Below, piece by piece: positions 15,722-24,485 of a stretch of DNA of 64,000 bases. Source of the stretch: JAWAAW01 sp038884575 (GTDB lineage Archaea > Nanobdellota > Nanobdellia > Woesearchaeales > ARS49); the NCBI GenBank assembly GCA_038884575.1, contig JAWABQ010000002.1, forward strand, positions 33,198-97,197. The letters run 5' to 3'. The translations under genes were made by a program, and so were the position numbers. The notes under the pieces were generated by a model. That model did not search any database. It had not been told where the DNA came from and was given only the letters and a program-made list of their open reading frames with translations. The first letter of the stretch is position 1; every line of letters begins with the position of its first letter.

Positions 15722-16558
15722 ATGCCTTCACGGCTCGTATTCTTGGGGACTGCGGGGAACCTTGGAGTAGTAAGCAAGCAGTCAAGAAGCTCAGGAGGGT
15801 TTGTTGTCCAGGCAGGGGAACTTCAGCTGCACATTGATCCAGGGCCGGGCGCTTTGACAAATGCAGCTCTTTGCGGCATAAATGTCAGGGCGCACACTGC
15901 AATACTTGCATCCCATGCGCACCTGAACCACTGCAATGACCTGAACGCGCTAATAAACGCAATGACACTGAACGGGCTTGACTCCCACGGACTGCTTGTC
16001 GCGCCTGACAGCATTGTGAACGGCACAGAGCACATAAAGCCTGTGCTGCACACGCACTTCGCAAACCACCTTGAAAAAATAATAATTGCCCAGCCAAACA
16101 AGAAAATAGGCATAGAAAGCATAGAGGTGCACACGCTTATTGCAAGACATTCTGACCTGCATTCGCTTGGCTTCAAGATTTTCACCCCTGAATTCGTGCT
16201 TGCATACACAGGTGACACAAGCTATGATCCCGAGATTGCAAAACAATACGAAGGGGCGGACATACTTGTGGTCAACTGCCAGCACCCTGGAAAAAGCAAG
16301 GAGCCGGGGCTGTGCACCGCAGATGTCATCAGGATTTTGAGAAAAGCCCAGCCCAAGCTGTGCATCCTGACGCACTTCTCCCAGAAAATGATTGATGCAA
16401 AGCCATTGTACGAGGCAAGGGAAATACAAAGGCAGTCAGGGGTGCAGGTAATAGCATCAGAAGACAGAATGACTCTTGACCCTGCATCTTATTCTGCAGA
16501 ATTAAAGCAGAAAACCCTTGGGCTGTTCACATCAGGAAAAGAAGGCCATAGCCAATAA
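15722..16558 (+). CDS. Metallo-beta-lactamase fold hydrolase
   Basis: 278 residues. The fold is indicated by LFLGT, then SHAHLNHCND at 64-73, ARHSD (about 140), LAYTGDTSYD (about 161-170) and LTHFS near 221. The first metal motif is HxHxNH: the usual Asp is Asn69, so binding of the second metal may be altered. Closest in style to the RNase Z/PhnP-like branch; substrate unknown. TATA CTTTATTAAAAG lies 26 bases upstream. Its 3' end overlaps the convergent presenilin gene by 32 bases. Confidence 0.85.
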   Translation: MPSRLVFLGTAGNLGVVSKQSRSSGGFVVQAGELQLHIDPGPGALTNAALCGINVRAHTAILASHAHLNHCNDLNALINAMTLNGLDSHGLLVAPDSIVNGTEHIKPVLHTHFANHLEKIIIAQPNKKIGIESIEVHTLIARHSDLHSLGFKIFTPEFVLAYTGDTSYDPEIAKQYEGADILVVNCQHPGKSKEPGLCTADVIRILRKAQPKLCILTHFSQKMIDAKPLYEAREIQRQSGVQVIASEDRMTLDPASYSAELKQKTLGLFTSGKEGHSQ

Positions 16559-17399
16559 GGCAGCCGATGGTAAGGAAGGGCATTGCAGGATAAAATTTCT
16601 TCTTCTGGCCATAAAGCAGCAGGCAAAGCAGCGCAATGGTGGCGCAAATTGCAACAATGACTGACTGCTGCAGCCCTGCTGTTTTCATCACAACGCCTGC
16701 AAAAATAAGCGGGAAGCCGATGTCGCCGCCTCCAAGGATTGCTGTCCTGACGCTGCCTGGCTTTTCAGGCGCCTTCAGGACAATTTTTTTGGGCAGGTAA
16801 GGAAGCAAAAGCCCTGCAAAAATGCCGGTCTTTGCCTGGAACTGCGCCATCCTTGTCATGTGCTTGGAGCGCCAGACTGCATACATGTCATAAGCTGAAA
16901 TCAGGAGCAGCAGGATTATTGCTGTCAAAGGGGTCAGCAAAGGCACAAATATGACAGCAAGGCCGCCGTAAATGAAGAGTTCTGTTGCATTGTGGACAAG
17001 CACCCCCGGCCTGAAGATTTTCCAGGTGCCAAGGATTAATGCAAGCAAAACCGCATAACTGCTCGGCATGAACGCCGAAAATGCAATGTGCAGGCACAGC
17101 ACAACAGCCAGCCAGAACCAGAGCTTCCAGAGCACAACCTTCTGCCAGCGGATAATGACCAAAAGGAGCATTGTGCCAATAACAAGCGCAATAAAGATGT
17201 AGACTGCTGAAGTCATCGGTGGCGCTTCAGGACGCTCTATTCCAATGCCTGCGACAGAGGGAAGGGCTTTCCATTCAACCCTTCCTGTTTCAGCCGTCTT
17301 TTGGACGTCAACATAAGAATTGATTACCGCAAGCCCTATGACCTGGGCAAGCAAAAACATTCCTACCAGCAAAAAAGTTACAGACCAGTTGTGCTTCAT
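16527..17399 (-). CDS. Presenilin/signal peptide peptidase-type intramembrane aspartyl protease
   Basis: 290 residues with about nine hydrophobic spans. Two catalytic aspartates are visible: YD at 170-171 (SAYDMYAVW) and GGGD at 223-226 (GGGDIGFPL). The PAL motif appears as PAM at 271-273. This matches archaeal presenilin homologues (family A22, such as PSH). It probably cleaves membrane-embedded signal-peptide remnants; substrate unknown. Leaderless start at 17399, 26 bases from a TATA box shared with 17451. Confidence 0.93.
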   Translation of the reverse strand: MKHNWSVTFLLVGMFLLAQVIGLAVINSYVDVQKTAETGRVEWKALPSVAGIGIERPEAPPMTSAVYIFIALVIGTMLLLVIIRWQKVVLWKLWFWLAVVLCLHIAFSAFMPSSYAVLLALILGTWKIFRPGVLVHNATELFIYGGLAVIFVPLLTPLTAIILLLLISAYDMYAVWRSKHMTRMAQFQAKTGIFAGLLLPYLPKKIVLKAPEKPGSVRTAILGGGDIGFPLIFAGVVMKTAGLQQSVIVAICATIALLCLLLYGQKKKFYPAMPFLTIGCLIGYGLLFLM

Positions 17400-17450
17400 G
17401 CTCCTGCAGGCGGTGAAAGCTTATATAAACCCTGCGTTTTGCAGCCTGGA
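17400..17450. promoter_or_regulatory. Bidirectional promoter with one palindromic TATA box
   Basis: The 51-base spacer between divergent ATGs at 17399 and 17451 has TTATATAA at 17421-17428, centred within one base of the midpoint, giving 26 bases to each start. Confidence 0.72.
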
Positions 17451-17909
17451 ATGAAATACCTCAACAATGTTGTGGTTTCTGTCTTTGCCAAGCCTTCTGA
17501 AGAGGATGTTATTGCTGTCCGAAATGGGCTTGTTGAGCTTGTTCCGCTAAACCTGGCAGAGGAAAAGATAGAGGTAAAAGAGGAGACTGCGCAAGGATTT
17601 AACGAGCAGCAGATAAAAATATTCACAATAACGCTCAACAAGGAGTCGCACACAAATGCATTCCTGAAAGCTATGTTAAATAGGTTAACAACAGAGCAGA
17701 AAGAACTTTTGCTCCGTCAGAAGGAGTCAAGGCTTGATGCTGATTTGTGCTTTTTCATCAGGATTGACAAGGGCAAATGGCTTTCTGACAGGCGCATTTT
17801 CATAACAGACTCAGGGCAATGCTTCCACATCAGGATGCAACTGGCTGCATTTCCCGCCAGCCGCGAGGCAGCTCTTGTCCTTGTTGAGAAGATTTTTAAA
17901 CCCGAATAG
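17451..17909 (+). CDS. RNA-binding protein, predicted exosome subunit (COG1325/PF01877)
   Basis: 152 residues. The C-terminal pattern LCFFIRIDKGKWLSDRRIFI, with a preceding HTNAFLKAMLNRL, fits the archaeal COG1325 family of dsRBD-like RNA-binding proteins linked with the exosome. The start is ATG 17451 (MKYLNNVVV), set by the TATA box at 17421-17428; a frame from 17301 would run into the divergent gene. The 3' end holds the TATA box (TTTTTAAAC) for trpS. Confidence 0.8.
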   Translation: MKYLNNVVVSVFAKPSEEDVIAVRNGLVELVPLNLAEEKIEVKEETAQGFNEQQIKIFTITLNKESHTNAFLKAMLNRLTTEQKELLLRQKESRLDADLCFFIRIDKGKWLSDRRIFITDSGQCFHIRMQLAAFPASREAALVLVEKIFKPE

Positions 17910-17923
17910 TCAAACTGCAGGGC

Positions 17924-19015
17924 ATGGCATTGATAATTGACCCGTGGGGCGCAGAGCTTCCTGCGGAATATGAAAAAATCGTGAAACAGTTCGGGCTGGA
18001 GGTATTTGACTCCTCATTATTCCCTGAACCAAACAGGCTTATGAGGAGGAAAATCGTCTTTGCATCCAGGGACCAGAAAGTTATAGCTGACTGCATCAGG
18101 AAAAAGAAGCCTTACTATGCCCTGACTGGAATAATGCCAACTGCTGACAAGGTTCACTTCGGCACAAAAATGGTTGTGGAGCAGATGCGCTACTTCCAGG
18201 AGCACGGCGCAAAGACATATGTGCTTGTTGCAGACCTTGAGGCAGCAACAACAAGGGGCGTTTCGCTGGAAATTGCGCGAAAAAGGGCGCTTGACTTCCA
18301 CATTCCTGCTTACATCGCGCTTGGGCTTGACCCTAAGAAGACAATTTTCTACTTCCAAAGCGAGAACAAGGACGTTATGCACCTCGCATACGAGGCGGCC
18401 CAAAGGATAACACTTAACGAGTTCAAAGCTGTTTACGGCAGTGCAGACCCCTCAAGGATAATGGCTGCTGTAACGCAGGTCGGAGACATACTTTTCCCGC
18501 AGCTTGAGGAGAAAATGCCAGGCATAATCCCTGTTGGCATTGACCAGGACCCGCACATCAGGCTTACAAGGGATGTTGTCGAACGCTCAGGAAGGATGCA
18601 CAAGCTCATTCCTCCGGCAGGAATCTACCACAAGTTCACGCCATCGCTTGACGGCACGCTGAAAATGAGCAAAAGCAAGCCAGGAAGCTGCATAGAACTG
18701 CCAGAAGACCCAAAAGAAGTGTGCAAGAAAATACAAAAGGCAGTCAGCGGCGGAAGAAAAACAGAAGAAGAGCACAGAAAGCTCGGCGCAGAGGTTGAAA
18801 AAGACATGGTATTTGAGCTCTTGAAAATGCATCTGATAGAGAACGACAACAAGCTTGAAATGATTTACCAACAATACAAGACAGGGCAGATGCTTTCAGG
18901 CGAGCTGAAGAAGATTGCATGCGAGGCAATGACAGCATTCATGAACTACTTTGTTGAACGGCTTGAGGAGGCGCGCAAGATTGTCCCTGACCTTAAGTTC
19001 ATAAAGTTCAGCTAG
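17924..19015 (+). CDS. trpS: Tryptophanyl-tRNA synthetase, archaeal/eukaryotic type
   Basis: 363 residues. The class I HIGH-like motif is PTADKVHFG (72-80); KMSKS is at 247-251. GIDQDPHIRLTRDVVER is the family signature for the archaeal/eukaryotic TrpRS form. Leaderless ATG at 17924, about 27 bases after the TTTTTAAAC at 17893-17901. Confidence 0.96.
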   Translation: MALIIDPWGAELPAEYEKIVKQFGLEVFDSSLFPEPNRLMRRKIVFASRDQKVIADCIRKKKPYYALTGIMPTADKVHFGTKMVVEQMRYFQEHGAKTYVLVADLEAATTRGVSLEIARKRALDFHIPAYIALGLDPKKTIFYFQSENKDVMHLAYEAAQRITLNEFKAVYGSADPSRIMAAVTQVGDILFPQLEEKMPGIIPVGIDQDPHIRLTRDVVERSGRMHKLIPPAGIYHKFTPSLDGTLKMSKSKPGSCIELPEDPKEVCKKIQKAVSGGRKTEEEHRKLGAEVEKDMVFELLKMHLIENDNKLEMIYQQYKTGQMLSGELKKIACEAMTAFMNYFVERLEEARKIVPDLKFIKFS

Positions 19016-19056
19016 CCCAGAAACATTTATATATCAAGATATTCACGGGGAGAAGC

Positions 19057-19329
19057 ATGGCAAAAAAGAACAGCCACAGTCATGGCAGTGTCAGAAGGGA
19101 TATTCCGGGCGAGCTTCCTGCAGGGGCAAGGGCTTGGACCCCGCTCTCAGCAGGCTTCATGGTTGCCAGCATAGTGGGGTTCTTTGTGTCACTGCTTTAC
19201 ATAAGCAAGTTTTCACTGCCGATGTCAGTCGCATTTGCAGTTGTGTTTTTGTGCATGTTCCTTGCCTCGATAATATCAATGGGGCGCGCGTCTCCTGATG
19301 CGCAGCTTGCGGCAAGGCCGATAAAATAA
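19057..19329 (+). CDS. Small two-span membrane protein
   Basis: 90 residues, not recognised. A polar N-terminus with His and Lys (1-27) precedes two hydrophobic spans at about 31-51 and 54-74, with a short polar tail. TATA TTTATATATC lies at about 19028 and GGGGAG just before the ATG. It is followed 19 bases later by a lipoprotein gene, so the two may be co-expressed at the cell surface. Confidence 0.75.
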   Translation: MAKKNSHSHGSVRRDIPGELPAGARAWTPLSAGFMVASIVGFFVSLLYISKFSLPMSVAFAVVFLCMFLASIISMGRASPDAQLAARPIK

Positions 19330-19348
19330 AAAATCAGGGGGATGGAAA

Positions 19349-20083
19349 ATGAAGCTTGTTGCATTTATAGCGGCATTTTTGATACTTATGCTGGTTTCCT
19401 GCGCTCCTGCACAGCCTGCAGCGCCAGCTGCTCCTGCAGCACCTGCACAGCCTGCAGCCCAGCCAGCAGCGCCTGTTCCGCCAGGACCAACTCCTGTAGA
19501 AACAAAGCCTGTGCCAGCAGTCTCAAAGGAATTGCAGGCGCTCTTAAGCAAGGCAGACCAGAAGGTAAAGAGCTATTCATACCTTGAACTGATAATCCCG
19601 ACAAAGCAGCAGCCTGACAGGTTCTATATCAAGGGCACAAAAGCCAAGATAAAGCTCTACGAGTATGACCCCTATGTTGCAGAAACATACTTTGACACAG
19701 TCTATCTTGACACTGTTGCAAAGACCGCGGTTGGAAGGTGCGAAAGCAAGCGCAGGTGCATCTGGCCTCAGGGAGACAACACAAAGAAGACATGGGACAA
19801 CCTTGACTACAGCAAGTATTTGACAAAAACGCCGTACGAGTTCCTGAAGTCAGTGCCTCCAACAGCAACAATAATTGGCCCTGAGGTGTTTGACCAGCGC
19901 ACAACCACAAAGATTGAGTACGAGGAGGGCGGAAAGCTCATCCAGATGTGGATTGATGACACGTATGGAATCCCAAGGGCAATAAGGGTTGTGCCCTCGT
20001 CAGGCCAGGAGCTGAACTACAAGTTCAATGACCTGCAGTTCAACACACTGACAGACGCAGATGTCACGCCGCCGAAGATTTAA
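19349..20083 (+). CDS. Predicted lipoprotein with Ala/Pro-rich linker
   Basis: 244 residues. Signal peptide 1-17 ends at LVSC, so Cys18 is the likely lipid-attached residue. Residues 19-50 are an Ala-Pro-Gln linker. The remaining 190 residues form a probably beta-rich domain with a Cys pair (RCESKRRC) that might make a disulfide outside the cell. The layout (helical start, KSYSYLELIIPTK, later KIEYEEGGKLIQMWID) is loosely like LolA/outer-membrane-lipoprotein-sorting folds. Anchored on the outer face; ligand unknown. Confidence 0.8.
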   Translation: MKLVAFIAAFLILMLVSCAPAQPAAPAAPAAPAQPAAQPAAPVPPGPTPVETKPVPAVSKELQALLSKADQKVKSYSYLELIIPTKQQPDRFYIKGTKAKIKLYEYDPYVAETYFDTVYLDTVAKTAVGRCESKRRCIWPQGDNTKKTWDNLDYSKYLTKTPYEFLKSVPPTATIIGPEVFDQRTTTKIEYEEGGKLIQMWIDDTYGIPRAIRVVPSSGQELNYKFNDLQFNTLTDADVTPPKI

Positions 20084-20099
20084 GGCGGATTTTTTTATT

Positions 20100-21440
20100 T
20101 TAGAATTCCAGCGCTTTCTTTTTTTCCTCAACTATCTTAGGCGCTCCGCCGCCGTGCCAGCTGAACCTGGGGCGCACCTGCATGGGGTACATCCGCTCAT
20201 TTACATCATCAATGGCAATGCAGGAGCCTGCAACCCTTGGCAGCAGCGCAAGCTCCTTGTCAAGGCCCACCCTGAGATAGCTCTGGATGATGCTTCCCAT
20301 TGCATCAGTGTCAACCTTTGCTGTAAGCCTGTGGGCAAGCACAATGTCTGACTGTGTCATTGCGTCAGTGTGCACCTTTCCAGGCTGCTGTGTTGCCATG
20401 ACTATAGCGATTCCTGGCTGGCGCCCCTCCCTGAGCAGGGTTATGAGGGCGTCAGTGGCTGATGTTTTGCCCTGTGCCGGCAGGAACTCGTGCGCCTCGT
20501 CAATCATCAGCCAGACCATGGGCATTTCCTTGCCCCTGAGACGCTCTTCCTCCTCTTCTTCATCTGTGATCAGGTAGTGCATTGCAGAATGGATGCTCTG
20601 GAATTCCTCATTCTTCCTCACAACCATCCTCTCCTTGAACAGCCTTTCAGCAACAAGCCCTATCACAAGGTGCTTTATCTTCCACCCGTTTGGCATGACT
20701 GCATAAGGGCTCAGGTCGAGGATTGTTACCTGGCCGCCGCTGATTATTTCCTTCAGCGGGGTAGCTTCCCTGCTGAACACGCCCCACTGCTCAACGCCCC
20801 TGAAGCGGTTGACTGCTGCATTCTTGACATGCTCCTCCTCTTTCGGGTCTGCCTGTATCAGCTCAATAATGTCCTCGACATCATAGTCATCGCGCTCCTT
20901 CTGCAGCGTGAGTATGATTTTTGCAATGAAAACAGCCAACGGGTCTTCTGGATGGATGTCAAAAGTCAGATTCCAGTCTTCAGGAGTCAGTTCATAAGGC
21001 CTGATTGAGAAAGGGGCATCTGTCGGTATCCCCTCTGACTTGTACTTCTTGAAAAATCCTGTTGGCGTGAAGATTTTGACAGGAATTCCCTTTCCCTCCA
21101 TTCCCCACTGTTGCAGCAAGTGCTCGTCCTTGTGGTTCGGGTATTTCATTGTCCAGTAAATGCCCATCGTGTCGAGGAGGACAACAGCCAGCCTTGAGCG
21201 GTATTCATCAGGGAGGGTGGCTATGCCTTCTGCAATTACTCCAAGGCTGTATGACTTTCCTGAGCCCCTTTTTCCGCAGACGAAAACAACGTGCGCCTTG
21301 TTCAGGTCAAGGTAGATGTTCTGCGCCAATGCTGTTGTCTGGCCCATCTGCACATAATGCTTGCCCAGAAGTATTGTGCCGAGTGTTCCAAACTTCTCCC
21401 TTTCAGCCTCCTCCCTTCCAAGAATGATTTCGAATGCCAT
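20100..21440 (-). CDS. HerA-like/DUF87 ATPase
   Basis: 446 residues. Walker A GKRGSGKS at 56-63, Walker B VWLMIDEAHEF (about residue 310), sensor ATQQPG, then the arginine-finger region. The N-terminal beta-barrel-like part fits HerA/VirB4-type hexameric DNA translocases (COG0433). HerA usually works with NurA and Mre11-Rad50 in DNA end resection, but no nurA is seen nearby, so it could act differently. Convergent with the lipoprotein gene. A TATA-like GTATAAAAAGG lies upstream near 21470. Confidence 0.88.
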   Translation of the reverse strand: MAFEIILGREEAEREKFGTLGTILLGKHYVQMGQTTALAQNIYLDLNKAHVVFVCGKRGSGKSYSLGVIAEGIATLPDEYRSRLAVVLLDTMGIYWTMKYPNHKDEHLLQQWGMEGKGIPVKIFTPTGFFKKYKSEGIPTDAPFSIRPYELTPEDWNLTFDIHPEDPLAVFIAKIILTLQKERDDYDVEDIIELIQADPKEEEHVKNAAVNRFRGVEQWGVFSREATPLKEIISGGQVTILDLSPYAVMPNGWKIKHLVIGLVAERLFKERMVVRKNEEFQSIHSAMHYLITDEEEEEERLRGKEMPMVWLMIDEAHEFLPAQGKTSATDALITLLREGRQPGIAIVMATQQPGKVHTDAMTQSDIVLAHRLTAKVDTDAMGSIIQSYLRVGLDKELALLPRVAGSCIAIDDVNERMYPMQVRPRFSWHGGGAPKIVEEKKKALEF

Positions 21441-21482
21441 CCTCTTTTCATTGGGAAATGTGGCAAACGAGTATAAAAAGGT

Positions 21483-21950
21483 TTATGCCCGTTCGTAATT
21501 GCAGACGAGCTTTATTGCAGCAACAAAAAAGCTTGGGGCAGGGATAATGCCATTATTGCCATTGTCCGATGCTGTTTTTACAAGCAGTTTGTACTTGGCC
21601 TCATCATCATTGACAATTATTGCAACCGCGTTTGGCAATTTTCTTGCGTATCGCGTCTGCCTCGCATTGTTGCCTATGACATAAACCCGCCCGCACCCGC
21701 TTAAAGGGGAATTGAATTCCTCCTGCGCAATCTTTTCAAGAAGCTTTGAAGATGACAAAGAGCTGTTATTGACAACCTTTGCCTCGACAGGCAGCTTTTC
21801 CAGCAAGCCCTTATTTTGAATGCCGCCAATAATTGCGATTTTGGCATCCTTGACCTGAGTCAGGGCGCACAAGCCCTGCCTTGCATAGTCATCATGCTTG
21901 TTGGTGAGAACATTCTGGTGTATTCCTATGAGAACTTTTTTTGGGTGCAT
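21483..21950 (-). CDS. Hypothetical alpha/beta protein
   Basis: 155 residues, no family recognised. It has alternating hydrophobic strands (VLIGIHQNVL, AKIAIIGGI, VYVIGNNARQ, AVAIIVNDD), suggesting a Rossmann-like fold with two parallel-sheet halves, but no nucleotide-binding glycine motif. Soluble. Between dnaG and the HerA-like gene, same strand. Confidence 0.72.
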   Translation of the reverse strand: MHPKKVLIGIHQNVLTNKHDDYARQGLCALTQVKDAKIAIIGGIQNKGLLEKLPVEAKVVNNSSLSSSKLLEKIAQEEFNSPLSGCGRVYVIGNNARQTRYARKLPNAVAIIVNDDEAKYKLLVKTASDNGNNGIIPAPSFFVAAIKLVCNYERA

Positions 21951-22018
21951 ATCAAATGAAAAAAGAAGAAGAATAAAAATGTTTGTATTTCCTGCCTATA
22001 CAAAAAATCAAGCAGGCT

Positions 22019-23320
22019 TTACAATTCAGCTGCCGTGACCACGTGCACTGAAGAGTCCTTTACCCTGCTGTCCATTGCTATGACGTGCTTGACTCCTGCC
22101 TTTTCTGCAACGTCTGTGATTTCCTTGTCGGCAGAGCCGTCAAAGACAACAGCATAAACACCTGAGTTAAGGGTCTTGAGCGTGCTTGAAAGCTCTGTGA
22201 AAGGAACCTTGCCAAGCACATTCATCTTGTTGTCAAGCAAATAAGCGCCGCGAGTGCCGATGAGGTTTTCAAGCATGCTTCCAAAGCGCTTCTTTTCCTC
22301 AGGATTCAGAGCCTTGCCCTGCATAACAGGCGTTGCCATGGGTGCCCGCCTTACTTCAGACTCAATAGGCGCAGACCTGACCAAAGGCTGGAGCCTCTGA
22401 GGCTGCATAACCCTGACTGGTGCGGGCTGGATCCTGTTTGTTGTCTCGCGCATCAAAGGCCTGCGGATGCTCTGGGTTGTGTCATTCGCAGCCAATTCAA
22501 GCTTTGCCTGCTCAATTGTTATTCGGCTCCTCAAAGCCTTGTGGATTTCCTTCTTTGCAAGCTCCTCAACCTCCTTTCCGTCAGGAGCCCTGGCAACAAA
22601 GTCAATCTCTGCAATGTTCAAAAGCTCCTTCAGGATGAGGTTTCCGCCCCTGTCTCCGTCAAGGAAGACAACAATGTCCTTTTTCCTGCTGAGGTCCACT
22701 ATTGTCTGCGGAACCTGTGTGCCGTTCATTGCAATTACGTTCTTGAAGCCGTTCTTCAAGAGGTTCAGGACGTCAGCGCGGCCCTCGACAACAATGACCT
22801 CGTCGGAGTCCTCAATTCCAGGACCTGCAGGGCACCTGTCCCTTCCATACTCAGTGATTTCCATAACCCTGACCGAGTGCGCGACCTCCTCTGCGAGCTC
22901 CTGCGAGTCAGGCATTACGCTGTCCACCATTGTCCTGAGCAATTCCTTTGCGCGCTCAATGACAAAGTTCCTCTTGCTAATCCTGACATCCTCAATGTTT
23001 GTGACCTTTAATTTTGCATTGCAGGGTCCTATTCGCTGTATGATTTCCAAAGCCGCAGCAACTATTGCTGTTTCTGCCTTGTCCAAAGAAGAAGGGATTA
23101 TGATGCTTCCCTGGGTCCTTCCGCCCCTTGTCTCTGTGTTGACCTCAATTCTGCCAATTCTTCCAGAACGCTGAAGCTCCCTGAGCTCAAGGTCTGCGCC
23201 TAGGAGGCCTTCTGTCTGGCCGAAGATTGCGCCAATGACATCCGGCCTGTCGACAACACCCTCGATTTCAATGCTTGCGTTGACAATATACTTAGATGAA
23301 ACAGGACTGATTTTCCCCAT
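22019..23320 (-). CDS. dnaG: Archaeal DnaG primase-like protein
   Basis: 433 residues. Opening MGKISPVSSKYIVNASIEIEGVVDRPDVIGAIFGQTEGLLG is the archaeal DnaG N-terminus. The TOPRIM domain has VEGRADVL (about residue 176) and FLDGDRGG (about 218). In archaea DnaG binds the exosome core and guides polyA-rich substrates; primase activity has also been reported. GGAGGAG, a strong ribosome-binding sequence, precedes the ATG, unlike most neighbours. The leader is long (about 300 bases) and appears structured. Confidence 0.95.
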   Translation of the reverse strand: MGKISPVSSKYIVNASIEIEGVVDRPDVIGAIFGQTEGLLGADLELRELQRSGRIGRIEVNTETRGGRTQGSIIIPSSLDKAETAIVAAALEIIQRIGPCNAKLKVTNIEDVRISKRNFVIERAKELLRTMVDSVMPDSQELAEEVAHSVRVMEITEYGRDRCPAGPGIEDSDEVIVVEGRADVLNLLKNGFKNVIAMNGTQVPQTIVDLSRKKDIVVFLDGDRGGNLILKELLNIAEIDFVARAPDGKEVEELAKKEIHKALRSRITIEQAKLELAANDTTQSIRRPLMRETTNRIQPAPVRVMQPQRLQPLVRSAPIESEVRRAPMATPVMQGKALNPEEKKRFGSMLENLIGTRGAYLLDNKMNVLGKVPFTELSSTLKTLNSGVYAVVFDGSADKEITDVAEKAGVKHVIAMDSRVKDSSVHVVTAAEL

Positions 23321-23362
23321 TTTAACTCCTCCATGTTGTTCCCCAATTGTTATTAAGAGGCT

Positions 23363-23486
23363 AAAAAAGAACCAGTCCGGCCAGAAATGACTAAAAGCAT
23401 CCTTTGGGACTTCTTTTGGCTATTTTCCGGCTTATTCCTCCCTCAAACCGAAGGAAACTTGGATGATAATGATGATTGGTTCTTTT
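23363..23486 (-). promoter_or_regulatory. Candidate structured element in the dnaG leader, closed by a 10-bp stem
   Basis: On the reverse strand AAAAGAACCA (23486-23477) pairs perfectly with TGGTTCTTTT (23374-23365), followed at once by further T residues. Inside, TTCCT/AGGAA and CATCC/GGATG can pair. This is either a stable leader structure or a separate small RNA ending in a U tract. No known riboswitch recognised. Confidence 0.35.
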
Positions 23487-23516
23487 CTGTCTCTGTTTGG
23501 TTATCTTGACTTTGTT

Positions 23517-23620
23517 AAAAGGCCTGTAGCCACGCCGCTAACCCCCTGAGCTCATTGCTTGGTTTTCCGTCAGCTCCACAGGGTTCTCTCGGCAACGGGC
23601 CGTATTTGCGGCCTTTTAAC
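23517..23620 (-). ncRNA. Candidate small structured RNA upstream of dnaG
   Basis: The reverse-strand RNA would begin near 23622, 26 bases from TATATA at 23646-23651. Ends pair: AAAAGGCC (23517-23524) with GGCCTTTT (23610-23617). An internal helix joins 23540-23552 to 23572-23585, with an apical loop containing GACGG and AATGA that could form a kink-loop, as in archaeal guide RNAs. It has an ACA triplet near the 3' end. A 5-bp GGCCG/CGGCC hairpin lies at 23599-23613. H/ACA assignment is only a suggestion. Confidence 0.4.
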
Positions 23621-23643
23621 CTGTCCAAACTATATGTTGCAGG

Positions 23644-23697
23644 TCTATATAAAGGTTCGTATTCTATTTATAAATTAAGATGGGATAGGTATAAAAA
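23644..23697. promoter_or_regulatory. TATA-box cluster between dnaG and rio1
   Basis: Three TATA-like elements occur: TCTATATAAAG (23644-23654), ATTTATAAAT (23666-23675) and TATAAAAA (about 23690-23697). The first fits leftward transcription from about 23622; the last is 26 bases before the rio1 ATG at 23720. The middle palindrome could serve either direction. Confidence 0.55.
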
Positions 23698-23719
23698 CAA
23701 GGCAGTTTTGAGAGGTTTA

Positions 23720-24451
23720 ATGGCACGCATAAGGCATCCTGAAGACATAAAGAAGACATTCAAGGACGTATTTGACAATTTTACCAATGTGACGATTCTC
23801 AAGCTTATCTCAAAGGGGCAGCTGGACGGGTTGGAGAGCCCGATTAGCATTGGGAAAGAGGCTAATATATTCTCTGCAATGGCTCAAGGTGAGAGGGTAA
23901 TGGTCAAGATTTATAGGATAGCCGCCTGCGACTTCAACAAAATGTATGATTACCTTAGGGCAGACCCGCGGTTTCCAGGGCTGGATAAGAACCGCAGAAA
24001 GGTTGTTGTGCTGTGGGCAAGGCGCGAATACAGAAACCTGCTAAAGGCAAGAGAAGCAGGAGTAAGGGTGCCAACACCGCGCGCAGTATTGAACAATGTA
24101 TTAGTAATGGAGTTTATTGGTGACGAAGGAATTCCAGCACCAAGAGTAAAAGACGCAATTCCGGAAAACCCCAAGGAATTTTTTGAAAAGGTTGTCAACG
24201 GAATGCAGAAACTCCACAAAGCAGGATTAGTTCACACTGATTTAAGCCAGTTCAACATCCTGAATTACAACGAAGAGCCGGTCTTTATTGACATGAGCCA
24301 GGCAACAACACTGGAAAACCCAAACGCACAAGAATACCTCACAAGAGACATAAAAAACATTTGCACTTTTTTCAGGAAACTGGGGCTGGATATCGACGAC
24401 GAAAAAATAAGGCAGCAAATAACAGGAAAAAAGCCAATACGCAACATTTAA
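23720..24451 (+). CDS. rio1: RIO1-type serine kinase/ATPase
   Basis: 243 residues. P-loop GKEANIF, catalytic HTDLSQFNIL and metal-binding FIDMSQA are the RIO1 signatures. RIO1 acts in late maturation of the small ribosomal subunit. The start at ATG 23720 (MARIRHPEDIKKTF) is supported by GAGAGG upstream and by the TATA at 23690; the open frame to 23555 crosses promoter sequence and is rejected. It is followed by a Pno1-like gene, its partner in 40S/30S biogenesis. Confidence 0.94.
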   Translation: MARIRHPEDIKKTFKDVFDNFTNVTILKLISKGQLDGLESPISIGKEANIFSAMAQGERVMVKIYRIAACDFNKMYDYLRADPRFPGLDKNRRKVVVLWARREYRNLLKAREAGVRVPTPRAVLNNVLVMEFIGDEGIPAPRVKDAIPENPKEFFEKVVNGMQKLHKAGLVHTDLSQFNILNYNEEPVFIDMSQATTLENPNAQEYLTRDIKNICTFFRKLGLDIDDEKIRQQITGKKPIRNI

Positions 24452-24485
24452 AAACACGTTGCGTTCCCATCAAAAAAATCACCTA

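Noticed and set aside
23466..23553. C/D box guide RNA (ATGATGA followed by CTGA)
   Set aside because: C- and D-like boxes are about 75 bases apart with no clear C'/D' boxes or terminal stem; the match is likely chance.
23555..23719. N-terminal extension of the RIO1 kinase
   Set aside because: The residues do not match RIO1 and the DNA contains three TATA-like elements and the candidate RNA.
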